The position numbers and the translations under genes were made by a program. From positions 1 to 14,303 of the forward strand of contig DPKF01000061.1 of assembly GCA_003542655.1 (NCBI GenBank): a stretch of 14,303 bases of DNA, given 5' to 3'. The notes under the pieces are model-generated. The model was not told the DNA's origin and made no database searches. It worked only from the letters and a program-made list of their open reading frames with translations. This DNA comes from Holosporales bacterium. GTDB taxonomy: Bacteria > Pseudomonadota > Alphaproteobacteria > Paracaedibacterales > UBA11393. Every line of letters starts with the position of its first letter. The stretch's first letter is position 1. Positions 7,201 to 13,877 of this stretch are shown piece by piece.

Positions 7201-9311
7201 AAAATCTGAACGACCATATTGGTGATCTAGCACAAGAATTTTTAGGCAAACCAGAGCGTATGCTTGTCAAAGAATGGCGCTACGGTAAAAAGGGCTCCAT
7301 TTGTATTCATGTAGCCGGCGCCCAAAAAGGGCTTTACGCCAACTTTGAAACCGGTGAACATGGTGGTGCGTTAAAGCTTATTCAAGATAATCTGGGATTA
7401 GACCATAAAGAGGCCTTTAAATGGGGATCAGATTGGCTGAAAGACCGCGGTCATGACACAGGCATAGAACAACACCATCACACCCATGCATTAACAAAAA
7501 CCAAAAAACCGGCGCTCCTCAAAGAAGAAAAAGAATACATACCTGAGGCGCCAACCTATAAAACGCTTCCAGAAGCAACACCATTCCCTGATATAGAAAA
7601 ACATCCAAGTTTGCGGTATATGATAAAAGGCAGGCGCATAACAGGCGCCTATACGTACCGTGATCAGGATCATCAAATCCTCGGTCACGTGGTGCGCATG
7701 GAAGATAGTGAGGGCAACAAAATTACCCCTACCCTTACGTTCCAAAAAACGTCAGAATCCAGTGACGCAAAGACCATACAAGAGGGCTGGAAATGGAAAG
7801 GTTTTGGGGATAACCGCCCCCTTTACGGTCTTCATAAGTTGAACCAGCCTGATCACAATAAACAGGAGAAACCCATCCTCCTGGTTGAAGGTGAAAAAAC
7901 AGCTGATAAAGCCCAAGATCTGTTTCCGGGTCACAACGTCATTACCTGGAGTGGTGGGTGCGGTGCTATTCAAAAATCAAACTGGAGCATCCTTAAAGAT
8001 AAAGACATCACCATCTGGCCTGACCATGATAAAGCTGGCATCAATGCTGCAAATAAAATTGCCAGCATCTTAAAAGACAATCATCAAACTACACCAAAAA
8101 TAGTTGATCTTGACCCTACCATTCCAGCCAAATGGGACCTTGCTGATGATATACCGAAACACCTTGATATTCATAAGTCTGTTCATGAAGCAATGGAGTA
8201 TGGCCACATAGGGCCTGAAATTCAACAATCAAAAAGGGAGATTCTAAAAGAAAGCACAATAAAGGATATTGCTAAAGAAATAGGTGGCAACTTAAACACA
8301 AAGAGTAAAAATACGACCATGCGCTATATTAATGACGTATATAATGCACACTTAAAAGTTTATCCAGAACAAGACAGGCATGACGCCATAAAAGAAGCCG
8401 TGGAAATGGGATTTTATATGCATGCATACCAAAATAAGTACAAAGAAAAAGGAGATTTAGAGCCACATGATTATAAGCAAACATATTACGCAGCACTCTA
8501 CATTCATCAGGCAACGGATAAAAAAGAAGCTTTGTTTGATTATGCACGCGCACATGAACAGAACGGCACGTTAGAGGATATGACGCGGATTCATTTACAC
8601 AAAAACGGTAAATCTCATGATGAAATCGATGCCCTTCAAAATAATCTTTCAGAAGAATTTTCCGTTCAAAAACAATTGGTCGAAACAAAAAATAAAGAAT
8701 TAGAACGCCATAAAGATATCTTTAACAGTAAGGCATACCTCACCCTTGACAAGATAGAGACGATCACAAAAGCTATGGGGTTAGAGCTTACAAAAGATTA
8801 CGCGCATATTGAAGTGCCCCTTATTAATTCGCTTTATCAATCGTACCGTAAGACCTATCCAGATGCAGCTAAAGTTGAATGTTTAAAACAAGCAACCTCT
8901 GTTTCTCTTTATATGAATGCCTACCACAGTATCTATCATCACAAAGATTGGAATAACCACCAAGAAATAATGGATTCATACAAAGTTGCCTTGGGTGCAC
9001 ACACATTTAACAAGGAAAAAAGGTTTGATTCATTGAAAGAAGCGCATCAACTTCACAAAAATGGCGGGCTTGAAGATCATCTCAATGACACCTTTAAGCA
9101 TAACCCAGTGTTTTGCCATGCTAACGATCACAATCACGAAAACCATACACACCCAATCGATCATCACCTACACGATATGCATGACCATTTCAACAAGCAA
9201 TCCCATGAATTACAAACACATATACAAATGCAAAAAACAATCTGTGACCACCAACACCAAATTGAACAACACCAAATCCCACAACACTATGAAATGGATC
9301 TTCCTCGATAA
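4284..9311 (+). CDS. traA: Ti-type TraA: MOBQ relaxase, RecD-like helicase and TOPRIM/primase-like fusion
   Basis: This 1675-residue protein would nick oriT, stay bound to the 5' end and unwind the strand. Residues 1-250 are a MobA/MobL relaxase: start MAIFHMNCGMVSRSSGRS, catalytic Tyr25 in SAAYITGE, and metal-binding His149 and His151 in NEGNPHVHY. A RecD-like helicase spans about 355-765: Walker A GRAGSGKTT (384-392), Walker B FILDEAGM (484-491), GDDHQFKAID (515-524), HKSQGQT (724-730), and GLYVAMTR (746-753). Residues 960-1060 look primase-like, and a TOPRIM core follows with LLVEGEKTADK (1199-1209) and WPDHDKAG (1245-1252). Residues 1345-1434 and 1510-1600 appear duplicated. The last 64 residues hold 16 histidines. 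The start matches family consensus although the Shine-Dalgarno is poor. Ti plasmid TraA lacks the TOPRIM part, being about 1100 residues. The frame is intact throughout. Confidence 0.92.
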   Translation: MAIFHMNCGMVSRSSGRSSVQSAAYITGEKLSESRRGIVSNYQNRVDDVAAFNTLIPDHGDLSLADLSVWDKLEEYEDKYAIKRFPNDLLAREKFKDSAQTAMTVVCALPRELSPETSIEMVEDFAKERFVSRNLIVTYAIHKNEGNPHVHYQISRRRLEEDNTFSWTKDRDLCLKSSLLSTRKLWADTVNSYLEREGFELKITEKSFLDLGIKLEPEKHRGWVSDKLADMGIDSRIVEENRDTYNRNRSRIIENPEIILDELITKNATFTQNSLLKLIQKRIGDDDQVITAVFEKALTHSLFVGRNKHSQNLYTSTGYKALEDKTYASLNQMRRTHVEQSDYGLAVDLDTHLRSEKRDFTFSDNQKAAMNGLIKSNQLSTLIGRAGSGKTTILKPVCAAYQAQNHTVIGGSLSALAASQLGEETGIKSRTLHAWLYIWREYARAEQSFLSFNSVIEHGLFKQLEWPKTLKSLAPYQLSKKHVFILDEAGMVGTKQWQEMLYFIQKAGAKLIAVGDDHQFKAIDAGDLFRRVCQDTKENDVCYTLDHIIRQKTPWMREASAHFAELNVYDGLALYENKGHVHNLHQDGFYEKIAADYCDRIRQNKTGMVLAYTNSETNLLNDAIRAQLKVDGLLPTEDSIKINGRSFALGDKVVFLKNDKLLVTTYDQHGERIKSEGVLNGAVKLLRLIDDQGHLHFESRDGKTTVVNPKTYDHLNHAYALTTHKSQGQTLDFALVTASKYMDAKGLYVAMTRHREDVQLYYKPEDFKTFQALTHHMATYDHKDLASDYTIEEQHHGAHKRVQQYQSLVQDGVCVLKDRGDHDQPNWGLYNKIKTEQQTLAGEILSDFSSHQLYVQQAGMTKDMLEIKSGKRDRPLSLPEQHAEKTVELYKTYTKLMDSGYGTDIISSERWYLGKEILKNYAIHRAFMNKHSVHKKHIESLYVPYQLKEMQPNQPKPEDKPFDYQTHIHTVKENLNDHIGDLAQEFLGKPERMLVKEWRYGKKGSICIHVAGAQKGLYANFETGEHGGALKLIQDNLGLDHKEAFKWGSDWLKDRGHDTGIEQHHHTHALTKTKKPALLKEEKEYIPEAPTYKTLPEATPFPDIEKHPSLRYMIKGRRITGAYTYRDQDHQILGHVVRMEDSEGNKITPTLTFQKTSESSDAKTIQEGWKWKGFGDNRPLYGLHKLNQPDHNKQEKPILLVEGEKTADKAQDLFPGHNVITWSGGCGAIQKSNWSILKDKDITIWPDHDKAGINAANKIASILKDNHQTTPKIVDLDPTIPAKWDLADDIPKHLDIHKSVHEAMEYGHIGPEIQQSKREILKESTIKDIAKEIGGNLNTKSKNTTMRYINDVYNAHLKVYPEQDRHDAIKEAVEMGFYMHAYQNKYKEKGDLEPHDYKQTYYAALYIHQATDKKEALFDYARAHEQNGTLEDMTRIHLHKNGKSHDEIDALQNNLSEEFSVQKQLVETKNKELERHKDIFNSKAYLTLDKIETITKAMGLELTKDYAHIEVPLINSLYQSYRKTYPDAAKVECLKQATSVSLYMNAYHSIYHHKDWNNHQEIMDSYKVALGAHTFNKEKRFDSLKEAHQLHKNGGLEDHLNDTFKHNPVFCHANDHNHENHTHPIDHHLHDMHDHFNKQSHELQTHIQMQKTICDHQHQIEQHQIPQHYEMDLPR

Positions 9312-9403
9312 ACTGCCAGCCTATTTATGGGTAGAGTTTTTTGGGGTAAGATAGAATAAAAAAGAAGCAGAAGCACGAACATAAAAAAGATGTGGGATTG
9401 AGT

Positions 9404-9430
9404 TTGTTAAAAAACATTGCAAAATATAAT
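9404..9430 (+). promoter_or_regulatory. Candidate promoter of the two secreted-protein genes
   Basis: A perfect -10 TATAAT (9425-9430) follows a -35-like TTGTTA (9404-9409) at 15 nt, or TTTGTT at 16 nt. It lies 44 bp upstream of the ATG at 9475. The spacing is slightly short. Rightward read-through from traA could also express these genes. Confidence 0.45.
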
Positions 9431-9474
9431 AATCATTCCTATATTGTAATTACAGAATGTAAATAGAGTTAAGT

Positions 9475-10644
9475 ATGATCATTTTACTAAATAGAATTTT
9501 TAAAAATACTAAAATTTATTGCCTATGTATTCTAATTCTACAAGGTGTTTTTGCATATGAAATTACCCTTTCTTCATTAATCTATGCTACTGAGGCTGCG
9601 GAACAGCAGCCAGAAACAAAACCTCGTGGAACACCAGCTCCTCTACCGGCTGCAGATCCCTTTGTATCTGCTCTGTATGATAAAATTCAAGAAAAAGTAA
9701 AAGAAAGAATTACTCCTCATAATATAGAAAGTTTAATGACGTATCTGGCCTTTGAAGCTGATAACTTAGGTGTAAATGACTGTATTTTTACGGCTTTTAT
9801 TAACTTGCATTTACTTAAAGATCTTCAACAACCAGAAAAAGCAGCAACAGCAAGTGAATTATTATCAAAAATTGCTTATATGACTATTTTATTTAATGAG
9901 GAGGAACATTTACCTGTTCATAAAGAAAATGGACGCATGCTTATTCCTGAATTTAAAAAAACCGTTTTAGATGAAATGGTAAAGTATTTTAATCAGCTAA
10001 GATTAAATGATTCAAAATTAATAGTGAAAGTTGTAGAGCAAGGTAGCAAACAATCCATTGTCTATACTTTAGATGGTAAAGAAATTCAGGGTTCCGCTAT
10101 AATCCTAGAACATCTGAGCAATATCTTTCCTGTATGTTTAATAGAAAGATCAAAAAACCAAAGAAGCTTTAAATATCACGTATTTAAGCTTTGCCCTAAT
10201 GCGAGCACACAACCTATTGCAGAAGCAACAATGGCATTAGATGGCAATAATTTTTCTTCAGATTCCAGAGTTACATTGCATACAGAAGATCCATGTTTAG
10301 TAATATTAACCAATATAATTGATAAACATGCATTCCCCTTTGCCTTTATCACTACACGAAACTCTGGAACAGAATCCAGAAACCCTGCCGTTGAAGAAAG
10401 GGATGAAAATCACTTCGTTGTAACTAGTATAAAGACTCTTTTAGCCAAAAATGTTTATTATTCTACTAAAAAGGGGTTAACACTTGAACACGACTTTGCT
10501 TCTTTGTTTAAAATTGAAATGGCGGTACTATATAAATTAATTAAAGTTAATTATGAAAAGCTGAGTAAATTAACATCTTTAGCAAAAAAACCAGCAATGA
10601 AAGAATCAGATATAACAGCTTTTTGTATACATGCAATGAAATAA
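9475..10644 (+). CDS. Exported protein of unknown function (389 aa)
   Basis: I do not recognise this protein. The N-terminus is basic then hydrophobic (residues 10-37), consistent with a long signal peptide cleaved near YATEA (about 41). A low-complexity proline/threonine linker (KPRGTPAPLPAADP, about 48-61) follows. The rest is mixed helical and soluble, with no enzyme motif I can name; two cysteines stand in the mature half (PVCLIER, FKLCPNAS) and another near the end. The gene lies 163 bp downstream of traA, is followed 11 nt later by another exported-protein gene, and has only a weak Shine-Dalgarno (TAGAG). Its base composition is more AT-rich than traA. It may be cargo of the mobile element or an effector-like protein; both ideas are inference from export and location alone. 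Confidence 0.75.
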   Translation: MIILLNRIFKNTKIYCLCILILQGVFAYEITLSSLIYATEAAEQQPETKPRGTPAPLPAADPFVSALYDKIQEKVKERITPHNIESLMTYLAFEADNLGVNDCIFTAFINLHLLKDLQQPEKAATASELLSKIAYMTILFNEEEHLPVHKENGRMLIPEFKKTVLDEMVKYFNQLRLNDSKLIVKVVEQGSKQSIVYTLDGKEIQGSAIILEHLSNIFPVCLIERSKNQRSFKYHVFKLCPNASTQPIAEATMALDGNNFSSDSRVTLHTEDPCLVILTNIIDKHAFPFAFITTRNSGTESRNPAVEERDENHFVVTSIKTLLAKNVYYSTKKGLTLEHDFASLFKIEMAVLYKLIKVNYEKLSKLTSLAKKPAMKESDITAFCIHAMK

Positions 10645-10646
10645 AT

Positions 10647-10652
10647 AAGGAG
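10647..10652 (+). promoter_or_regulatory. Ribosome binding site of the second exported-protein gene
   Basis: AAGGAG lies 3 nt before ATG 10656 and 6 nt before an adjacent ATG at 10659, directly after the stop of the preceding gene. It rules out the in-frame ATG at 10623, which sits inside that gene and would disrupt the signal peptide. Confidence 0.75.
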
Positions 10653-10655
10653 AAT

Positions 10656-11159
10656 ATGATGTTAATTAAAATTATGATGATAGTTTTTATAGGAATAATA
10701 AGCAGGATTGATGCTATGGAGACTTTTTCAGAAAACGTAAAGCAGTTTGTAGATTTTACGAACTCGGAAAGTGCCGTATATGACGAACCTTTTGAAATTA
10801 CGTTACAACAACAAAAGAAAAAATTAGCAATTAGTTTTGCTAAAATTTACGCTTCTGCACGTCCAGAACATATATTTATTATTGCGAATATTAGACCTCA
10901 TGAAGAAATGAGCTATTGTCATGAAAGAGCAGATTTTTTAGAAATGCAATCAATTGTTTATTCAGGCTTAAAAAGAAATTCAATGTCTAAAATTTGTTTT
11001 CAAGATGGAGAAGCGTTTTATAATGACCATATACTTTTGTACCTAGGCCATTATAATCCATTTTTAATAGAGGATCCATTTCCAAGAGGTTTACCTCCTG
11101 AATTGGTAGCTCGGTTATTGATGGATCCTTCAAGAACAAGCATTTCTACTAGACATTAA
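10656..11159 (+). CDS. Small exported protein of unknown function (167 aa)
   Basis: Starting at 10656 (or the adjacent ATG at 10659, which has better Shine-Dalgarno spacing), the product begins with a signal peptide of the form MMLIKIMMIVFIGIISRIDA and a mature part of about 147 residues. I recognise no family. Distinct segments are YCHERADFLEMQSIVYSGL in the middle and a Pro/Arg-rich end (FPRGLPPELVARLLMDPSR). The gene follows the 389-residue exported protein by 11 nt, so the pair forms an operon and may act together. The stop overlaps the tail of the degraded antitoxin gene on the opposite strand, placing the two units end to end. No enzymatic motif or membrane anchor beyond the leader is seen. 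Confidence 0.7.
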   Translation: MMLIKIMMIVFIGIISRIDAMETFSENVKQFVDFTNSESAVYDEPFEITLQQQKKKLAISFAKIYASARPEHIFIIANIRPHEEMSYCHERADFLEMQSIVYSGLKRNSMSKICFQDGEAFYNDHILLYLGHYNPFLIEDPFPRGLPPELVARLLMDPSRTSISTRH

Positions 11160-11463
11160 AACAAAATTTCTTCTTTTGGAACGATATTCAGTCTAAAACC
11201 TAAACCATCAAGAATAACACCCAAAGTTTCTATTTTTGGCTGGCGCGTTGCTGACAAAAGTTTATAAAGATTTTGCCTATTTAAATATGTCCTTTTTGCC
11301 AACTGTACAATACCACCCTGTGTTTCTGCTACACCGCGCGTAAGGCTTTTAAAAAGCTATCCATATCATGATGTTCAAAGTCATGCCGTGCCTCCGTTAG
11401 ATACAGTGACGCTTCTTTAGGTGTTTTTAATTTTTCTACATTATAATCATGAAACGATATCAT
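11156..11463 (-). pseudogene. Frameshifted HI1420-family addiction-module antitoxin (HTH)
   Basis: Reading leftward from ATG 11463, which has GGAGG 6 nt upstream, 44 residues run from MISFHDYNVEKLKTPKEAS to FLKALRAV and then meet TAG at 11331-11329. The shifted frame continues at once with VAETQGGIVQLAKRT, LNRQNLYKLLS and PKIETLGVILDGLGFRLNIV, ending at 11156. Joined, these give a typical HI1420-type antidote (about 100 residues): an N-terminal TPEEA-like segment and a C-terminal helix-turn-helix. One missing base near 11329-11338 explains the break. The gene overlaps the toxin by 17 nt, as in higBA-type operons. No slippery sequence is present here, so decay or a sequencing error is more likely than programmed frameshifting. 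Without the helix-turn-helix the 44-residue product should not bind DNA. Confidence 0.8.
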
Positions 11464-11771
11464 TTTTTGCCTCCATCCAGTATTCTTTTGCTTTTTTAAT
11501 ATCTCGTGCCTGTGATGATTTATTGCAACTCGTCAATAAAATAACAAGCGTCTTATTATCCAGGCCAAAATAAATTCTATAGCCAGATGCAAAAAAAAAT
11601 CTTAATTCAAAAAACACCATCATTAATTGATTTATGATCACCGAAGTTACCAATTTCTAATCGCGATATGCGTTTTCTAATTGTTACCTGGTCATACCAT
11701 GGCAAAGCTTCAAGCCAATCAACAAAAGGTTCTGTACCATTTTTCTTTTGGTAGATAAGAACTTTAATCAT
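11447..11771 (-). pseudogene. Frameshifted RelE/HigB-superfamily addiction-module toxin
   Basis: From ATG 11771, with AGGAGG 11 nt upstream, 54 residues read MIKVLIYQKKNGTEPFVDWL through GDHKSINDGVF and stop at TGA (11609-11607). The next frame resumes without a gap: ELRFFFASGYRIYFGLDN, then LVILLTSCNKSSQARDIKKA and KEYWMEAKND, ending at 11447. The joined protein of about 106 residues is a standard HI1419-type killer protein, with the ELR-x-GYRIYFG and DI-x-KAKEYW signatures. One extra base in a run of six As (11609-11614, Ts on the coding strand) causes the break. An in-frame ATG at 11653 could yield a 68-residue C-terminal fragment lacking the N-terminus. Because the break is in a homopolymer, a sequencing error or slippage at TTT TGA cannot be excluded, but the partner antitoxin is broken too. 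Confidence 0.82.
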
Positions 11772-11924
11772 AGTATAATAAACCTCCTACTCATATTGTA
11801 GCCTAACGGCGGCAGTTTTTTAAGCTATTTTATCCATTCCCACCTGTATTTTTTTGAACTCATACATTTTTCTTCTGGTACGAAAATACACATTTTTGAC
11901 CCTTTAAATGACTTATCAATTCCA

Positions 11925-13865
11925 TTAAAGTAAATGTGGGTCATCTAACGTGCGTAGTAGATCCTCATTCTCCATATTCTTTTCTTCTATTTTCCTCATT
12001 TTATCTGGTTGCATTATTTCTGCATCAGTTCCTTCACTCCCTTTTTTTGACGTCTCTGGAAACGCCAAAACATTATCTTCTTGTGTTTCCTCGTTTTCGT
12101 TGTATTTACTATGGTGAAGTTGAGTCTGTATTACATGCGATTTGTCTTCTTGCTCTAGAAAAGCATGTGCGATACTTGGGTTGTTGAAATAAGTGAAGTC
12201 TCCTTTGATGCAGGTGTTTTGACCAGCGATGCGGCTGTAAAAATGAAGAGGTTTTAGTTCCATCAGGTCAGAGGCGCGGATGATGGATTCTGTTTTTTTG
12301 TGGTGCGTTAAGCTAACTCCGTCCCTTATTTCATTAGCTCCAAAGGATACATTTTCATGGGACTCTAAGATTTGCCGTTCACCAAAAAAGCGGCTGAGCA
12401 TCAAGGCATTATCAAAGTCCACTGCCTGAAATAAGAATTTATTCACCATGAGTTCACTTAAAGATTTAGTACCACGGGTTCCGTAAATTTCTTGAATTTG
12501 TGCCATATTTTGAAATCCAAGCACCATACAGGCACCGTACTTTCTACCCTCTGCCAGCGCCATATCAAGACACGGTAATTTGTTTAACGATGATAATTCA
12601 TCAACAATAAACCAAATGCGACGGTTCGGATCAGGCCGCAAGTCCATCACAGATTTTACAGCAATATTAAACCAAACAGACCAAAGCGGGCGAAGGGATG
12701 CACGCTGTTTTGGAAGCCCCGATAGGAAGAGAAATCCTGAATTATGCCCGTCCTTTATCCACTCATCTACAGAAAAACCGTGATCAATGTCCTGCAATGA
12801 TAACAAACATTTAAGTTGGATACTAATGTTTGACCTTAGCGTAAGGGCTACTTTTTCTGAACGGGGGTCAAAGTGCGTCGCAACCGATGTATCTTTTAAA
12901 AACTTATGTAATGATTGAAGAGGCTGATTTAAAAGAACATCAAGACCGTGTGCTAAAGATAAACCTTCTTTTTTAAGGCGCTTTAAAAGCTCCACAACAG
13001 TTTCTCGTGATGCATTTCCCCAAAAAACATCATGATGGTGTTTTTCAATTAAAGATTCAGCCAGATCGTTGAACTCATAATCGTGATTCAAGGGCTCTGA
13101 CCACAAGCACCAATCTTTTGTTCTAGCGTCATAAGGATTCAAGATCGTATCACGGTCTTCTTGATAAAACTTTTCAACAAAACCACCTGTGGTATCAACG
13201 ATGACAGCCTTGTCCTCCCGTTCTTCAATCGCTTTTAAAAGGTGATTGATCATATTTGATTTACCAGACCCCGTCGTCCCCGATATCATAAAATGCTTCG
13301 TCTCAGCCTCAAACGGTATGGGCATTTTATCCACTGTTAAGCTGGTTAGTACTTTCTGCTTTTTAAGCGATTTCTTAAATGCTGCCGTATCTAAAACATG
13401 AATGCCGCTCAATTGCTTGGTGTTTTTTAATTTTTTCCCCTTACGCATAAAATAATAAATAGAAACAAAAACTGTCAGTAACATAGAGATTACGCCATAA
13501 ATAGCACCTTGAATAAGCGTATAATTCAAATATGCAATGAGTTTTTGTGGGTATCCGGCACTTAAAAAATATTCAGGTGTACACTTAACAATCGTTTTGT
13601 AATCAATATCGACAATATACGTAAAACCCTTCAGATGAATAAATACGAGCTTCATTAAATTCATACATTCAGCAAATCCCCAAAAAGGATACATCAAGAT
13701 ATTCATCCAATAATTTGTGTAAAAATAATAGGAAATAAACGTGACCAAACCCATGAACAAACTTATTTTAAATGTGCTGACGGTGACCTGTTTTAACATA
13801 CGCATTTTGTGAATTTGCGTCTGTCCACCTTGCGTAAAAGCAAATGTTTGTGTCGTGTTGCTCAT
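11925..13865 (-). CDS. traD: F-type TraD type IV coupling protein (VirD4-like ATPase)
   Basis: The 646-residue inner-membrane ATPase would link the relaxosome to the type IV secretion channel and help pump the DNA. Two transmembrane segments (about 32-49 and 113-140) flank a periplasmic loop. The cytoplasmic ATPase follows: Walker A ISGTTGSGKSN (194-204), Walker B WFIVDELSSL (418-427), the FQNMAQIQEIYG segment (451-462), and ASDLMELKPLHFYSRIAG towards the end. The N-terminal GGQTQIHKMRM is typical of F-type TraD. The tail beyond about residue 580 is acidic and variable, as in F TraD, where it recognises the relaxosome. Length is near the family norm (F TraD about 717). AAGGA overlaps the stop of the upstream nuclease gene, 12 nt away, so the two form an operon. 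It is the only secretion-system gene present. Confidence 0.93.
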   Translation of the reverse strand: MSNTTQTFAFTQGGQTQIHKMRMLKQVTVSTFKISLFMGLVTFISYYFYTNYWMNILMYPFWGFAECMNLMKLVFIHLKGFTYIVDIDYKTIVKCTPEYFLSAGYPQKLIAYLNYTLIQGAIYGVISMLLTVFVSIYYFMRKGKKLKNTKQLSGIHVLDTAAFKKSLKKQKVLTSLTVDKMPIPFEAETKHFMISGTTGSGKSNMINHLLKAIEEREDKAVIVDTTGGFVEKFYQEDRDTILNPYDARTKDWCLWSEPLNHDYEFNDLAESLIEKHHHDVFWGNASRETVVELLKRLKKEGLSLAHGLDVLLNQPLQSLHKFLKDTSVATHFDPRSEKVALTLRSNISIQLKCLLSLQDIDHGFSVDEWIKDGHNSGFLFLSGLPKQRASLRPLWSVWFNIAVKSVMDLRPDPNRRIWFIVDELSSLNKLPCLDMALAEGRKYGACMVLGFQNMAQIQEIYGTRGTKSLSELMVNKFLFQAVDFDNALMLSRFFGERQILESHENVSFGANEIRDGVSLTHHKKTESIIRASDLMELKPLHFYSRIAGQNTCIKGDFTYFNNPSIAHAFLEQEDKSHVIQTQLHHSKYNENEETQEDNVLAFPETSKKGSEGTDAEIMQPDKMRKIEEKNMENEDLLRTLDDPHLL

Positions 13866-13877
13866 AGGGAGTTTCCT

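Noticed and set aside
9312..9474. Terminator or small gene after traA
   Set aside because: No stem followed by a T-run and no small frame with a ribosome binding site could be found; only a candidate promoter is supported.
11329..11338. Programmed frameshift joining the two antitoxin halves
   Set aside because: The sequence GCG GTG TAG offers no slippery heptamer for a -1 shift and no stimulatory element is visible, so a deletion is the simpler explanation.
11936..12187. Plus-strand frame of 83 codons opposite the TraD tail
   Set aside because: It mirrors the acidic, Glu-rich end of the coupling protein, which gives a false hydrophobic frame on the other strand.
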